Shown piece after piece: positions 1 to 11,306 of a stretch of DNA of 64,000 nucleotides. Position numbers and translations under genes: made by a program. The stretch's first letter is position 1. Each line of letters begins with the position of its first letter. The stretch is taken from NCBI RefSeq assembly GCF_017352375.1, contig NZ_JAFEVR010000007.1, forward strand, positions 62,001 through 126,000, read 5' to 3'. This DNA comes from Mycolicibacterium sp. S2-37 (GTDB taxonomy: Bacteria; Actinomycetota; Actinomycetes; Mycobacteriales; Mycobacteriaceae). The notes under the pieces are model-generated. The model was given only the letters and a program-made list of their open reading frames with translations. It did no database searches and was not told where the DNA came from.

Positions 1-427
1 GCTCGCCGACTTCCCGGACCGGCCGGACAATCTCGTGTCGGTGGCCAACGCCACCGTCGCGTCGGCCATCGTCCACACACCGGCCGCGTTCACCGGTCCG
101 GGCGACGTACCCCCGCAGAACGTCAGGTCCACGGTCAACGCCAAGGGCGCGCGGACGACGACCTACCTCATCCCGGTCAATCACCTGCCGCTCACGCTGC
201 CGCTGCGGTATCTCGGCCTGTCCGCGTCGTTCGTCGACCAGATCGACAGCGTGCTGCAACCGATCGTCGACGCCGGCTACTCGCGGTACGACGATCCGCT
301 GAACAGACCGGTGTCGGTCGACCCGGTGCGCGGGATGGATCCGATCGCCGTCCTCGACCCGGCGACGCGCGGCGCCATCGAAGACACCCTGGGCACCGTG
401 CGCGACATCATCGGCCCCCTCGGCTGA
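1..427 (+). CDS. PE-PPE domain protein, C-terminal part (5' end outside window)
   Basis: The frame is open from position 2 to the TGA at 427, so only the last 141 codons are present. The translation has the features of the C-terminal part of the PE-PPE (PF08237) alpha/beta-hydrolase domain: a YLIPVNHLPLTLPLR stretch, then a VDQIDSVLQPIVDAGYSRYDDP stretch read as a whole. In the trehalose polyphleate (TPP) locus a PE protein of this class moves phleic acids onto diacyltrehalose at the cell surface. It is convergent with the neighbouring mmpL10-like gene and 12 bp from its stop. Function is inferred from family and neighbours; the catalytic Ser region and the N-terminal PE or signal part are not visible here. 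Confidence 0.8.
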   Translation, partial: LADFPDRPDNLVSVANATVASAIVHTPAAFTGPGDVPPQNVRSTVNAKGARTTTYLIPVNHLPLTLPLRYLGLSASFVDQIDSVLQPIVDAGYSRYDDPLNRPVSVDPVRGMDPIAVLDPATRGAIEDTLGTVRDIIGPLG

Positions 428-439
428 TGCGCGCCGCGG

Positions 440-3433
440 TCACACCTCGTCGAAAACCGATCGCGGTGTCGGCGGGCGCTCTTCACAGCGCGCCTGTTCC
501 CACGGCCGTGTCGGCCACCAGCCGGCCCGGCCCAGCAGTGCGGCCACGGCGGGCACCGTGATGGTGCGGACGACGAAGGTGTCGATCAGGAGTCCCACGC
601 CGATGACCACCCCCGACTGAACGACCGCACCGATGCTGGAGAACAGCAGCCCGAACATCGACGCCGCGAAGATCACCCCGGCCGCGGTGATCACCCCGCC
701 GGTGGAGGCGACGGTGCGGATGACACCGGAGCGCAACCCATGCGGGGCCTCCTCACGCAGCCGGGAGGCGAGCAGCATGTTGTAGTCGGCGCCCACCGCG
801 ACCAGCACGACGAACGCCAGGCCGGGCACACTCCAGTGCAGTTCCTGCCCCAGCCCGAACTGGAATACCGCCACTCCGACGCCGACCGCGGACAGGCAGG
901 ACAGGATCACCGATCCGACCAGGTACAGCGGGGCGACGACCGCGCGCAGCAACACCATCAGTATCAACAGGACCACCACGACGGTCACCGCCCCGATGAA
1001 CCGGATGTCGTGGTCGTAGTAGGCCCGGGTGTCCCGCAGGGTGACGGGGTAGCCGGACATCGAGACCGAGGCGTCGGCCAGCGAGGTGTTGGGTTGGGCG
1101 CCTCGGGCGGTAGCGAGGATGGCGTCGACCTGGTCCATCGCCTCGGTGCTGAACGGATCGAGATCGGTCTGGATGAAGTACCGCACGGCATGACCGTCCG
1201 GGGACATGAACATCTGCGCGATCTTCTTGAAGTCGTCCGTGCCGAGCACCTCGGGTGGGATGTTGAACCCCGCCATGGCCGGTCCGGAAGCGTTGCGCCC
1301 CATCGCGGTCAGGAACGCCGAGGCCTGGCCCAGCCCGCTGCCCATGGTCCTGGTCTGGTCGACGAGCAGCTGAACCCCGTCGGCCAGCTGGCGGCTCGCG
1401 CCGGCGAGGTCGTGGGCCCCGCCCTGCACGGTGATCAACCGCTCCCGCACACTGCCGGCATCGTCGAGTCCCAGTGCGCGCATGGCGCCGACCGCGGTGT
1501 TCAACGACTGGTTGAGATCGTCGACCGTCGCGGACAGCTTCTGCACCGGACCCGTCGACTGCAGTTGCCGCGCCAGGCCGGCGAGGCGATCGAGGGTGCC
1601 GTCGGCACGCATCGTGTGCAGGCGATGGAACTGACTTCGCGCCGTGACGCACAGGGGGTCGGCGTTGCACACCGGACTGCTGTCGAGCGCTGCGACAACC
1701 GGACCGACCCACTCGAAATCCCCGGTGAGATCGCCGAAATTCACCGAAAGCGAATCCCCGAGCGCGCGGATGCCGGTGATCAGCCGGGTGGCGTCGCCGA
1801 GTTGGCTGAACGTGCGGTCCCCGCCGAACTGGTCGGCCATGGCGGTGAGCGCGTCGACGAGAGTCCGCACGCTGCCGACAGCCTGGGAGATCTGCGCCTG
1901 CGCGTCGCCGAGACCGTCGGCCAGCTGCCCGGCGCCGGATGCCAGCCGATCGAGGTCACCGCTGCCGCGGTCGATCGTCGCCGACGCCTGGCCGAGCTGA
2001 CGGCCGACCTCGCCGGCCTGATACGTCGCCCTGGCCTGCTGGAGGGACTCCCCGGTGGGCCGGGTGACCCCGCGAACCACCGCGACGCCGGCAACCTGAC
2101 TGATGCGCTGCGCCAGCTGTTCGAGGTCGGCCAGCGCGCGGGGGTCGCGCAGATCGTGCGGCGACCGGATGAGCAGGTACTCCGGAATGGTCTGGTTCAC
2201 CTCGAAGTGCCGGTCCAACGCGGCGTAACCGATCGAGCTCCCGACGTCGTCCGGCAACTGCTTTCGATCGTCGTAGTTGAAGCGGGCGGCGCCGGCGACG
2301 CCGGCCAGCGCGAGCAGTACGACGAGGCTGCCGGCCAGATGGGCCACCGGGCGGCGCACGATCCGGATTCCACTGCGCCGCCAGAACGCGGTCGTGCGGT
2401 CGCGACGCGGCGCGACCCAGCCCCGCGGACCGGCCAGCACCAGCAGTGCCGGCAGGAGGGTGACGGCGGCGGTGAACGCGGTGGCGATGCCGATACCGAG
2501 TGCCATCCCGACGGTGGAGAACACGCCCAGTTCAGCGAAACCCATCGCCAGGAACGTGACACCCACGGTGGCCGCCGAGGCGGCGACGACCTTGCCGATG
2601 GAGCCCAATGCGCGGCGCACCGCCTGCTCGGGCTCGAACCCGGAGCGAACGTAGTCGTGGTAGCGGCTGATCAGGAACACCGCGTAGTCGGTGCCCGCGC
2701 CGGCGACCATCGCGCTCAGCAGCACGATGGTCTGGTTGGAGATCGCCATGCCGGTCAGCAGCGACGTGGCGGCCACCGCGCCCTGCGCCGTCAGCAGGGA
2801 TGCGCCGATGGTGATCAGTGGAAGGCACATCGTGACCGGATTGCGGTAGACGACGGCGAGGATGATCAGCAGCAGGACCGCGATCGCGAGTTCGATCGGC
2901 AGCCGGTCGCCCGCGCCGGCGTCGGTGAGGTCGGCGACGGTGGCGGCGGGCCCGGTCAGGTTCGCCGTCAGCGCCGACCCGTCGAGCGCATGCCGGATGA
3001 CCGCGCTGACGCGGGTGTAGGCCGCGTAGGACTCGGGCGTGCCCAGCTCGCCGGTCAGTCCCACGGGCAGGATCCACGCCTTCGAGTCCCGGCTGCTGAG
3101 CGTCTCGCGCAACTGCGGGGTGGTCACGAAATCCTGCACCATCACCACGTCGCGGAGGTCGCGGCGCAGATCGTCGACCAGCGCCCGATAGACGCTCTCA
3201 TCGGCCCCGGTCAGCCCGTCGTCGTTGGTGAGCACGACCACCAGGAGGTTCTCCGACCCGGCCTCGCGGAACGCCTCGGCCATCTCCCGCGTCGCGACGG
3301 CCGATGGTGCGTCGGCGGGCAATACCGCGATCGGATGGCGCTCCGACATCTCGGTCAGCGACGGGACCGCGTGTGGCAGGGCGAGCGCGAGTATCGCCCA
3401 GCACCCGATGACCAGCCACGGCCGGCGGCCCAC
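440..3433 (-). CDS. mmpL10: MmpL-family RND lipid transporter (MmpL10-like)
   Basis: About 997 aa with the MmpL plan: an N-terminal membrane segment ([18 protein letters not shown]), a periplasmic domain, a block of five or six membrane segments carrying [17 protein letters not shown], a large second periplasmic domain, and a second membrane block with [18 protein letters not shown]. The paired GxxxDY motifs are the proton-relay residues of the family. In the TPP pathway MmpL10 exports diacyltrehalose. It is last in the pks-papA3-mmpL10 run on this strand. The GTG at 3433 is the first standard start, but an in-frame ATC at 3457 lies 7 nt after a perfect GGAGG (3465-3469) and would restore the [14 protein letters not shown] family N-terminus, so the true start may be 3457. 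Confidence 0.9.
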   Translation of the reverse strand: MGRRPWLVIGCWAILALALPHAVPSLTEMSERHPIAVLPADAPSAVATREMAEAFREAGSENLLVVVLTNDDGLTGADESVYRALVDDLRRDLRDVVMVQDFVTTPQLRETLSSRDSKAWILPVGLTGELGTPESYAAYTRVSAVIRHALDGSALTANLTGPAATVADLTDAGAGDRLPIELAIAVLLLIILAVVYRNPVTMCLPLITIGASLLTAQGAVAATSLLTGMAISNQTIVLLSAMVAGAGTDYAVFLISRYHDYVRSGFEPEQAVRRALGSIGKVVAASAATVGVTFLAMGFAELGVFSTVGMALGIGIATAFTAAVTLLPALLVLAGPRGWVAPRRDRTTAFWRRSGIRIVRRPVAHLAGSLVVLLALAGVAGAARFNYDDRKQLPDDVGSSIGYAALDRHFEVNQTIPEYLLIRSPHDLRDPRALADLEQLAQRISQVAGVAVVRGVTRPTGESLQQARATYQAGEVGRQLGQASATIDRGSGDLDRLASGAGQLADGLGDAQAQISQAVGSVRTLVDALTAMADQFGGDRTFSQLGDATRLITGIRALGDSLSVNFGDLTGDFEWVGPVVAALDSSPVCNADPLCVTARSQFHRLHTMRADGTLDRLAGLARQLQSTGPVQKLSATVDDLNQSLNTAVGAMRALGLDDAGSVRERLITVQGGAHDLAGASRQLADGVQLLVDQTRTMGSGLGQASAFLTAMGRNASGPAMAGFNIPPEVLGTDDFKKIAQMFMSPDGHAVRYFIQTDLDPFSTEAMDQVDAILATARGAQPNTSLADASVSMSGYPVTLRDTRAYYDHDIRFIGAVTVVVVLLILMVLLRAVVAPLYLVGSVILSCLSAVGVGVAVFQFGLGQELHWSVPGLAFVVLVAVGADYNMLLASRLREEAPHGLRSGVIRTVASTGGVITAAGVIFAASMFGLLFSSIGAVVQSGVVIGVGLLIDTFVVRTITVPAVAALLGRAGWWPTRPWEQARCEERPPTPRSVFDEV

Positions 3434-3441
3434 GAGGTCGC

Positions 3442-4863
3442 CTAACCACCCGAAGATCTGCTCACCTCCGGCTCATGCGACACCTCGGCGAAGACGGACC
3501 CCAGCACGTCGAGGTACGTCGCCACCGATTCCTGTGCGACCGGGTTGTCGGGATACATCACCGCCACCGCCGTCTCCTCGTGCACCCGAATGACATAGAT
3601 GCACAACTGGTAGGAGTATCGCCCGTCGCCGTAGATCCCGATGTTCAATTCCCCGAGGTCCGCGGTCAGCAGCACCGACAGCGGTGGCGAACCGGCATCG
3701 AGATAGTTCACCACCGGGAAGTTCGGCCGGGGCCGGGTCAGCTCCGGATGCAGTTCGCGAATCCGGTCGTAGGGCACCCGCGCCAGCTCCGCGCCCTCGT
3801 CGAACGACACCTGCGCCGCATGCGCTGCGGCCCCGAACGCGGCGCCGGCGAGGGGCACCGTCACCGGGACCAGGCCGGTGTACCAACCCTGGGTGGCCCA
3901 TTCGGCCGGGGTGGACCGGGTGTCGCGCGGCGTGAGCCCGTAGTAGGTGTCGGCCCCGGTGAGCTCGCGCTCCGCGAGCCCGAAGCAGGCCAGCACGCCG
4001 CCGATGAAGCGGGCGCCGGCCATGGTGCACGCGGACTCGAAGCGGGCGGTCTGCTCACCGTCGAGTACCCGCGCGGTGACGATGCCGGCGCCGTGACGCA
4101 CCGCGGGATCCCCCAGGGGCAGCGGAAATCTGGTCAGCGTGCCGCCGTTGCCTTCGGCGAACCGGGTCCACCGCCGCACCCGGGGCTCGTCAACGGTCAG
4201 CGCGGACGTCATCTCGTGCTGCCGGACGCAGAATTCTTCGTAGCTGGCCACCGCAGGTAACGCGACCGGCTGGTTGCCGGCCACCAGCGAGGCGTACATC
4301 AGGTAGAACTCCGTCAGCGTCACCCCGACGATCATGGCGTCCACGTGGACGTGGTCGATGCTCGCGAAGAAGGTGAAACCGCCTGCGCGCTGGATGATCC
4401 CGAACCGGAAGCAGTCCCAGTGCGACGGGTCGGGCGTGCTGACGACCAGTTCGCGAACCTGCGCGGCGGTGAGCTCACCGTGCCGGGTCGGCGCGACCTC
4501 GATGTCGGCCGGGTCGAGGATCGTGTGCCGCACGATCGGCCCGTCACCACGGTGCTCGAACCAGCTGCGGTAGGTGTCATGCCTGCGCAGATGGGTGTTG
4601 ATCACGTAGGTCATCGCCCGGACGTCGCAGCGGCCGGGCGCGTCGCAGGCGACGATCATCAGCCGCGAGTAGTCGAGCCCCCTGGCCTCCTGATCGCGGA
4701 TGCCCCGGAGGTGTTGGTCCTGCATGTAACTGACCGGAACCTCGCTGACCGGGGCCTGCGCCGCCGCCGCGAGCGACGCATCGGTCGGGCACCACGACAC
4801 GACCGATCCGCTGCCCGGGTCCCAGTCGGCCGGTGTGCCCAGCGCGAGCGGGCCTATGCGCAC
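3442..4863 (-). CDS. papA3: PapA-family acyltransferase (PapA3-like)
   Basis: 473 aa if translation starts at the GTG at 4863, which overlaps the last 10 bp of the pks gene (stop TAG at 4854-4856). The open frame runs further upstream but that part lies inside the PKS gene and is not protein-like. The condensation-type motif HVHVD, in [16 protein letters not shown], is the catalytic HxxxD of polyketide-associated proteins. In the TPP pathway PapA3 puts acyl groups on trehalose to form diacyltrehalose. Its stop lies upstream of the mmpL10 start and within the same transcript, so translation of all three genes is probably coupled. The PapA3 name rests on the locus. Confidence 0.88.
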   Translation of the reverse strand: MRIGPLALGTPADWDPGSGSVVSWCPTDASLAAAAQAPVSEVPVSYMQDQHLRGIRDQEARGLDYSRLMIVACDAPGRCDVRAMTYVINTHLRRHDTYRSWFEHRGDGPIVRHTILDPADIEVAPTRHGELTAAQVRELVVSTPDPSHWDCFRFGIIQRAGGFTFFASIDHVHVDAMIVGVTLTEFYLMYASLVAGNQPVALPAVASYEEFCVRQHEMTSALTVDEPRVRRWTRFAEGNGGTLTRFPLPLGDPAVRHGAGIVTARVLDGEQTARFESACTMAGARFIGGVLACFGLAERELTGADTYYGLTPRDTRSTPAEWATQGWYTGLVPVTVPLAGAAFGAAAHAAQVSFDEGAELARVPYDRIRELHPELTRPRPNFPVVNYLDAGSPPLSVLLTADLGELNIGIYGDGRYSYQLCIYVIRVHEETAVAVMYPDNPVAQESVATYLDVLGSVFAEVSHEPEVSRSSGG

Positions 4864-7800
4864 GTCGTGCCCTCGGCGGCGAACAGCTCGTCGCAGAGGT
4901 GCTCGGCGACACCGCGAACCGTGGTGATCTGCGCGGGACTGACCCGCACACCCGTCTCGGCTTCGAGCCGGGTGCGCAGCTCCAGGTTGCCGAGCGAGTC
5001 GAGCCCGTAGTCCGACAGCGGCCGGTCCGGGTCGATGGTGCGGCGCAGCAGCAGGCCGGTCTGGTCGGACACCAGCCGCCGGATCGCGGCGGGCCAATCG
5101 TCGCGGGGAAGGGCGGCGAGTTCGGCGCGGAAGCCGCCGCCTGCGGCAGCAGGCGTCGCCGACCGGAAGGCCTCGGCGAATCGGCTGCGCGCGGCGAACG
5201 CCGTCAGCCACGGCGCACCCGTCAGCGCGGCGTATCCGGTGTGGGTGCGGTCGTGACGCAACAGCTGCTCGAACGCGCGCGCCCCCTCGGCGGGCGCGAT
5301 CGCCGCGCCGGCGCTGCCGGCCAGCGCCGCGGCGCGGCCGACCTCGGCCCACGCACCCCAGGCGATCGACGTCGCGGGCAGTCCCTGCGCACGACGCCAG
5401 TGCGCGAAACCGTCCAGCCAGCTGTTCGCGGCGGCGTACGCGGCCTGCCCCGGAGAGCCCACCAGCGCAGCCGCCGAGGAAAACACACAGAACCAATCGA
5501 GCGGCAGGCCGAGCGTGGCCTGGTGAAGGTTCCAGGCGCCGTTGGCCTTCGGCGTCCAGCAGTGCTCGATCAGCTCGTCGGAGACGTTGGCCAGCGTGGC
5601 ATCTTCGACCACCGCGGCCCCGTGCAGCACCCCGCGCACCGCGAGCCCGGTCGCCGTCGCGCTCGCCACCAGCCGTGCGGCTGTCTGCGGATCGGCGATG
5701 TCGCCGGTCTCGATCACGACGTCGGCGCCGGCGGCGCGCATCCGGTCGACGGCCGAGCGCGCCGCCGCCTCGGGTGCCGAGCGGGAGTTGAGCACGATCC
5801 GCCCGCAGCCCGCGTCGGCCATCCCGGTGGCCAGGAACGCCCCGAGGCCGCCGAGCCCGCCGGTGACGATGTAGGCGCCGTCGGACCGGAACACCGGGGC
5901 GTGCGCGGGCGGGAGCACGGCGACGGTGCGGTCCGCCGCGGCCCCCGGTCGCCTGACGTCGAGCACCACCTTGCCGCTGTGCTGAGCGCCGGCGACCCGC
6001 CGGATCGCCGCGGCCGCATCGGAGAGGGGATGGCTGCTGGTGTGCGGCATCGGCAGTTCGCCCGCCGCGATGCGCCGGTAGACGGTCTGCAGCAATCGGC
6101 GTGCCGTCTCCGGATGGGTCTGCGTGATCAGCGCGAGATCGACGGCGTGCAGCGAGAGGTTGCGCCGGAACGGGAAGAGATCCAGCCGGTTGCCGGAGTA
6201 GATGTCGCGTTTGCCGAGCTCGATGAACCGCCCCCCGAAGGTGAGCAGATCCAAGCCCGCGCGCTGCGCTGCACCGGGCAGCGAGTTCAGTACGACGTCG
6301 ACGCCGTATCCGTCGGTGTCCCGCCGGATCGCGTCGGCGAACTCGGCGCTACGCGAGTCGTAGATCCGGTCGATGCCCATGTCCCGCAGCATCTTCCGGC
6401 GCTGGGCGCTGCCTGCCGTCGCGAAGATGTCCGCGCCCGCCGCGCGGGCCACGGCGATCGCGGCCTGTCCGACACCCCCGGTGCCGGAATGGATCAGCAC
6501 CTTGTCCCCGGCGGTGACGTGCGCCAGATCGTGCAGGGCGTACCAGGCCGTCGCGTGCGCGGTCGGAATGGCGGCGGCCTTGTCCATCGGCATTTCGGGC
6601 GGCACCGTCACCGCCAGCCGGGCGTCGCAGCGGACGTGCGTGCTCCAGCAGCCGTGGGGACTCATGCCAGCGACCCGGTCACCGACCCGATGCCCGGTGA
6701 CGTCCGCGCCCACGGCGGCGACCACGCCCGCGAAGTCGATGCCGAGCTGTTGTTCATGGCCCTCGAAGCTCGGATAGCGGCCGAACGCCACCAGCACGTC
6801 GGCGAAGTTGATGCTCGACGCGCCGACGGCGACCTCGATCTCACCGGGGCCCGGGGGCACCCGGTCGGCCGCGACCCACTCCAGGGTGTCGAGGTCACCT
6901 GGTGTGCGGATCTGTAGGCGGACAACGGATTCGGTGTCCTCGACGATGGTGGTGCGCCGATCCTCCGGGCGCAACGGCGCGGGCAGCAACCGAGCGGTGT
7001 ACCACTGGCCGGCGCGCCATGCGGTTTCGTCCTCGTCGGATCCGCTGCGGATCTGCTGGGCCAGCGCCGCCGCGTCCGTAGCGTCGTCGACGTCGATCTG
7101 CGTGGTGCCCAGGTGGGGGTGTTCGGCGTCGACCACCCGCAGCAATCCGCGCAGGCCGGCATGCTCGACATGCACCGGCTCCCCGGCGGTCACGGCGGCC
7201 GCGTTCCGGGTGACCACGTAGAGCCGCGGCGGTTCGCCCGGAAGGTCGGCCAGTTCGCGCGCGATGGCGGCCAGCCGGCGGACCCACGCCATGCCCGCAG
7301 TGGCCACGTCCTCGCCGGCCGGCGGGGCGGTGACCACGATCAGTCCCGCGACACCCTCGACCCCGCTGCCGTGCAGGAGGTCTCGCAGCGCGCCGTCGCC
7401 GGCACAGTGTTCAGCACACCCGTCGCCTGCCCGGTTCAGCGCATCGCGCAGTGCACCTGCCAAACCGTCCGCCGAATCAGAAGCGTTGTACAGCAACCAG
7501 GTTCGGTTACCGGCGGACGGCGGGGCGGGCAGCTCTCTGCGGTTCCACTCGATCGCCAGCAGCCGTTCGTCGAGCAACCGGTCGGCCCGTTCGCCCGCCG
7601 AGGCGCCTGCGGCGAGGCGCAGCCCCTCGACACTCAGCAGGACGGTCCCGGTCCGGTCGAGGATCTCGAGATCGGCCTCGCACTCACCGGGCCGGGTGGC
7701 CGTCACCCGGGTCAGGCAGTGGTGCGCATCGCGGACCGGCTGGTGGACACGCAGCCGGCGCACCCCTACCGGCAGCAGCAGACCCGGGCCCGCCGCGGCG

Positions 7801-10800
7801 CTCTGCACGTCCGGATGCACGATGACCGACTGGAAGCAGGCGTCGAGCAGCGCCGGGTGCACACCGTACGAGCCCTGCTGGGCCCGGATGTGGCCCGGCA
7901 GGGCTACCTCGGCCAGCACCGTCGCGGCGTCACCGCCGGCGGTGTAGGCCGCCACCAGCCCGCCGAAGGCCGGTCCGTACTCGATTCCCGCCGCGCGGAA
8001 CAGTTGTCGCATCTCCACACCGTCATGCCGCGTCGGGTGCGCCGCCCGCAGCGCGTCGAGGTCATGAGCCTGCGGCCGGACGGCCGCAGCGGCCGGCTGC
8101 AGCACCGCACCGGCCCGGCGCACCTGCTCGCCGTCGCGGTGGGTGTGCGCGGTGAACTCGAACCCCTCCGATACGCCGGCCCGCGCCTGTGCCGACACCG
8201 CGCTCTCGGCGTCGAGCAGCAGCGTCTGTTCGAAGACGACGTCACGAACCTCGGCGTGCTCGCCCAGCGCGGCGTGCGCTGCGGCCACCGCCATCTCGCA
8301 GTAGGCGGCTCCGGGCAACACCGCCACGCCGTGGATCTCGTGATCGGCCAGCCACGGGTGCGCCGCGGTGCCGACGTCGCCCTGCCAGACATGGCGTTCC
8401 GGTTCTTCGAACAGCTGCACGTGCGCACCGAGCAGCGGATGCGCCGCCACCACGGATGCGCCGCGCTCCCCCGCATCGCGGATCAGCAGCAGCTCCTTGT
8501 GCGTCCAGGTCGGCAGCGGCGCATCGACCAGACGCCCGCGGGGGTAGAGCCGCGAGAAGTCCACGGACGCACCGGCACAGTGCACGTCGGCGACGAATCC
8601 GCGCAGTCCGTCCGGATACTCCTGCCGGCGGCGCATCGCGGCCAGCGCCGCCACCGGAATGCCCATGCTGGTGGCGTTCTGTTCGACGGCGTGGGTGAGC
8701 AGCGGATGAGGTGACAGCTCGCCGAAGACCCGGAACCCGTCCTCCAGCGCGGCCTGTACGGCGGCCGCGAACCGCACCGTGTAGCGCAGGTTGTCGGCCC
8801 AGTAGTCGGCGGTGAACGTGGGCCGGTCGCGGGCGTCCCAGGTGGTGGCGGAGTAGTACGGGACGTCGGGCGTCATCGGCTCGAGATCTGCCAGCGCCTC
8901 GATCAGATCGTCGAGGATCGGGTCGACCTGCGGCGAATGCGAGGCGACGTCCACCGCGACCTCGCGGGCCAGCACGTCGTTGCGTTCCCAGGCCGCGACC
9001 AGCCCCCGGATGGTATCGGCGTCACCACCGACGACGGTCGACGTGGGGGACGCGACCACCGACAGCACCACGTCGGACACCGCGCGGATCGACAGCTGCG
9101 AAAGGACCTGTCCGCTGGGCAGTTCCACCGCCGCCATGGCACCGCTTCCGGACATCCGGGCCAACAGCGCCGAGCGGCGGCAGATCACCCGCACACCGTC
9201 GTCGAGGGTCAGCGCACCGGCCACCACCGCCGCTGCCACCTCGCCGAGGGAATGCCCGATGACCGCGCCCGGATGCACGCCGTAGGACTTCATCGTCTCG
9301 GCCAGCGCGACCTGGATGGCGAACAGCGTCGGCTGCACCCTGTCCAGACCTCTCATCGGCTGCGGTGCGGTCATCGCCTCGGTCACCGAGAAGCCCGATT
9401 CGCGCGCGATCACCGGTTCCACCGCCGCCACGGTGGCCGCGAAGACCGGCTCGGTGGCGAGCAGGGCCGCCCCCATCTGCGGCCACTGCGATCCTTGGCC
9501 GGAGAACACCCACACCGGTCCCCGATCGTCGCGGCCCACGGCCGCCGGATGCGGAGCGTCCCCGGCCGCGACGGCCCGCAGCGCGGCGCTCAACTCGGTG
9601 GCGGTGCGCGCCGACACCGCCGCGCGGACCGGCCGGTGCGCTCGGCGCCGAGCCAGCGTGTACCCCAGATCCCGCAGATCGAGCTTCCCGTGGCCGTCCA
9701 CCCAGTCGGCGAGCCGGCGCGCGGTCACCCGCAGCTGGTCGGCCGACGTCGATGACACCGGAAAGAGCTGCGGGGCAATCTCTTCGCCGCCGGTGGGCGG
9801 CCGAGACACCGCCGAAGCCTGCTCGAGCACCGCGTGCACGTTGGTTCCCGACAGACCGTAGGACGACACCGCGGCGCGCCGCGGCTCCCCGGTGCCGACC
9901 GGCCACGGTGTCGCCGTGCGGGGCACGAACAGGCCGGTGTCGATCTCGGCGAGCGCGTCGGGCAGCCGGGTGAAATGCAGATTCTGCGGGACGACCCCGT
10001 GCTGCAGCGCGAGGATCGCCTTCATCATGCCCAGCGGACCCGACGTCGACTGCAGATGTCCGAAGTTCGTCTTCACCGACGCCAGCGCGCATGCACCCGC
10101 CGTCCCGTAGACCGCGGCCAGGCCGGCGTATTCGATCGGATCGCCGATCGGGGTCCCGGTGCCGTGCGCCTCCACCATGCCGACGGTCTGCGCGTCGATA
10201 CCCGCGGCGGCCAGCGCCGCCCGATAGACGGCGACCTGGGCCTGCTCCGACGGCGTCGCGATGTTGACGGTGCGGCCGTCCTGATTGGCCGCGGTACCGC
10301 GGACGACGGCCAGGATGCGGTCACCGTCGCGTTCGGCGTCGGCCAGTCGCTTGAGCAGCAGCACCACGCATCCCTCGCCGGACACGAAGCCGTCGGCCGC
10401 GACGTCGAACGCGCGGCAGCGACCGCTGGGCGAGAGCATGCCCTGCAGCGACCCCGACACCGACTTGCGGGGTTCGAGCGTGACGGCCACACCACCGGCC
10501 AGCGCGAGGTCGCTCTCACCGTCGTGCAGGCTGCGGCACCCCTGATGGATGGCCATCAGGCCCGACGAACACGCGGTGTCGACCGTGACGGCCGGACCGT
10601 GCAGTCCGAGCGCATAGGACACCCGCCCGGAGGCGAAGCTGTTGCTCGTGCCGGTGAATCCGTAGGGGCCTTCGGCGGCGCCGACGTCGGCGGCCAGCAA
10701 TTCGTAGTCGCCGTGCGTCAGCCCCACGAACACCCCGGTGCGCGACTGCGCGAGTGCCGCCGGGTCCAGGCCGGCGTGCTCGATGGCATCCCACGACGCC

Positions 10801-11102
10801 TCGAGCATCAACCGGTGCTGGGGATCGATCGCGGTGGCCTCGCGCTCGGTCATGCCGAAGAAATCGGCGTCGAACCCCCCGACGTCGTCGAGGAAGGCAC
10901 CCCACCGCGTCACCGACCGGCCGGGCACACCTGGTTCGGGGTCGTAGAACGCGTCGGCGTCCCAGCGTCCGGCCGGGATCTCACCGACGAGGTCGTCCCC
11001 GCGCAGCAGCGCCTCCCACAGCGCTTGCGGAGAATCGATCGCGCCGGGAAGTCGGCAGGCCATACCGATGACGGCCACAGGGGTGACGGTTGCCCTACGC
11101 AC
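4854..11102 (-). CDS. pks: Iterative type I polyketide synthase, KS-AT-DH-ER-KR-ACP
   Basis: About 2,082 aa, the size of mycocerosic-acid-synthase-type PKSs. Order (approximate residues): KS 8-430 with VDTACSSG Cys near 178, VEAHGTGT and TNFGHL His; AT 530-830 with GHSLGE Ser near 618 and a [10 protein letters not shown] motif; DH from about 885 with [12 protein letters not shown] around 1400-1700 with [15 protein letters not shown] around 1740-1960 with GGLGGLG and the AAYAAAN Tyr; ACP with GLDSLGNLE Ser near 2036. Every reductive domain is present. By locus it should build the phleic acyl chains of TPP. A TTG at 11111 is possible, but GTG 11102 is better spaced from GAGGAG. It overlaps papA3 by 10 bp. 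Confidence 0.92.
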   Translation of the reverse strand: MRRATVTPVAVIGMACRLPGAIDSPQALWEALLRGDDLVGEIPAGRWDADAFYDPEPGVPGRSVTRWGAFLDDVGGFDADFFGMTEREATAIDPQHRLMLEASWDAIEHAGLDPAALAQSRTGVFVGLTHGDYELLAADVGAAEGPYGFTGTSNSFASGRVSYALGLHGPAVTVDTACSSGLMAIHQGCRSLHDGESDLALAGGVAVTLEPRKSVSGSLQGMLSPSGRCRAFDVAADGFVSGEGCVVLLLKRLADAERDGDRILAVVRGTAANQDGRTVNIATPSEQAQVAVYRAALAAAGIDAQTVGMVEAHGTGTPIGDPIEYAGLAAVYGTAGACALASVKTNFGHLQSTSGPLGMMKAILALQHGVVPQNLHFTRLPDALAEIDTGLFVPRTATPWPVGTGEPRRAAVSSYGLSGTNVHAVLEQASAVSRPPTGGEEIAPQLFPVSSTSADQLRVTARRLADWVDGHGKLDLRDLGYTLARRRAHRPVRAAVSARTATELSAALRAVAAGDAPHPAAVGRDDRGPVWVFSGQGSQWPQMGAALLATEPVFAATVAAVEPVIARESGFSVTEAMTAPQPMRGLDRVQPTLFAIQVALAETMKSYGVHPGAVIGHSLGEVAAAVVAGALTLDDGVRVICRRSALLARMSGSGAMAAVELPSGQVLSQLSIRAVSDVVLSVVASPTSTVVGGDADTIRGLVAAWERNDVLAREVAVDVASHSPQVDPILDDLIEALADLEPMTPDVPYYSATTWDARDRPTFTADYWADNLRYTVRFAAAVQAALEDGFRVFGELSPHPLLTHAVEQNATSMGIPVAALAAMRRRQEYPDGLRGFVADVHCAGASVDFSRLYPRGRLVDAPLPTWTHKELLLIRDAGERGASVVAAHPLLGAHVQLFEEPERHVWQGDVGTAAHPWLADHEIHGVAVLPGAAYCEMAVAAAHAALGEHAEVRDVVFEQTLLLDAESAVSAQARAGVSEGFEFTAHTHRDGEQVRRAGAVLQPAAAAVRPQAHDLDALRAAHPTRHDGVEMRQLFRAAGIEYGPAFGGLVAAYTAGGDAATVLAEVALPGHIRAQQGSYGVHPALLDACFQSVIVHPDVQSAAAGPGLLLPVGVRRLRVHQPVRDAHHCLTRVTATRPGECEADLEILDRTGTVLLSVEGLRLAAGASAGERADRLLDERLLAIEWNRRELPAPPSAGNRTWLLYNASDSADGLAGALRDALNRAGDGCAEHCAGDGALRDLLHGSGVEGVAGLIVVTAPPAGEDVATAGMAWVRRLAAIARELADLPGEPPRLYVVTRNAAAVTAGEPVHVEHAGLRGLLRVVDAEHPHLGTTQIDVDDATDAAALAQQIRSGSDEDETAWRAGQWYTARLLPAPLRPEDRRTTIVEDTESVVRLQIRTPGDLDTLEWVAADRVPPGPGEIEVAVGASSINFADVLVAFGRYPSFEGHEQQLGIDFAGVVAAVGADVTGHRVGDRVAGMSPHGCWSTHVRCDARLAVTVPPEMPMDKAAAIPTAHATAWYALHDLAHVTAGDKVLIHSGTGGVGQAAIAVARAAGADIFATAGSAQRRKMLRDMGIDRIYDSRSAEFADAIRRDTDGYGVDVVLNSLPGAAQRAGLDLLTFGGRFIELGKRDIYSGNRLDLFPFRRNLSLHAVDLALITQTHPETARRLLQTVYRRIAAGELPMPHTSSHPLSDAAAAIRRVAGAQHSGKVVLDVRRPGAAADRTVAVLPPAHAPVFRSDGAYIVTGGLGGLGAFLATGMADAGCGRIVLNSRSAPEAAARSAVDRMRAAGADVVIETGDIADPQTAARLVASATATGLAVRGVLHGAAVVEDATLANVSDELIEHCWTPKANGAWNLHQATLGLPLDWFCVFSSAAALVGSPGQAAYAAANSWLDGFAHWRRAQGLPATSIAWGAWAEVGRAAALAGSAGAAIAPAEGARAFEQLLRHDRTHTGYAALTGAPWLTAFAARSRFAEAFRSATPAAAGGGFRAELAALPRDDWPAAIRRLVSDQTGLLLRRTIDPDRPLSDYGLDSLGNLELRTRLEAETGVRVSPAQITTVRGVAEHLCDELFAAEGTTCA

Positions 11103-11135
11103 GCTTTGCAATCTCCTCGTACTTCACCCACCCCT

Positions 11136-11152
11136 GGGGTTCGGCGAACCCC
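11136..11152. promoter_or_regulatory. Perfect palindrome upstream of pks
   Basis: GGGGTTC (11136-11142), spacer GGC, GAACCCC (11146-11152) lies 34 bp upstream of the pks start in the 204-bp gap between pks and the next gene. It could be an operator or an early leader hairpin of the pks-papA3-mmpL10 transcript. No terminator T-run follows on either strand. Confidence 0.45.
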
Positions 11153-11306
11153 GCCAGTCACGCCGCACGACTCCCCTCAGACCGCGGGGTCGCCGGTCGG
11201 CGTCAGTTAGCCTAGCTAGAAACGCCGCCGTTCGTGCGCTCTGCGGCAATCGCGTGTCGCAGCCCGAATTGCGTTCCCGGCGTACGCATCTGCCGTTCGT
11301 GGCCGA

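Noticed and set aside
740..3445. Open frame of 901 codons on the plus strand
   Set aside because: Antisense to mmpL10. High GC at third positions produces long shadow frames; composition is Arg/Gln/His-rich and no domain is seen.
4833..6917. Open frame of 694 codons on the plus strand
   Set aside because: Antisense to the PKS gene, with Arg/Gly-rich sequence and no recognisable motif.
11202..11220. Possible IdeR iron box before pks
   Set aside because: Only a 9-bp core (TAGGCTAAC on the minus strand) fits, 11 of 19 positions overall, and both outer arms fail.
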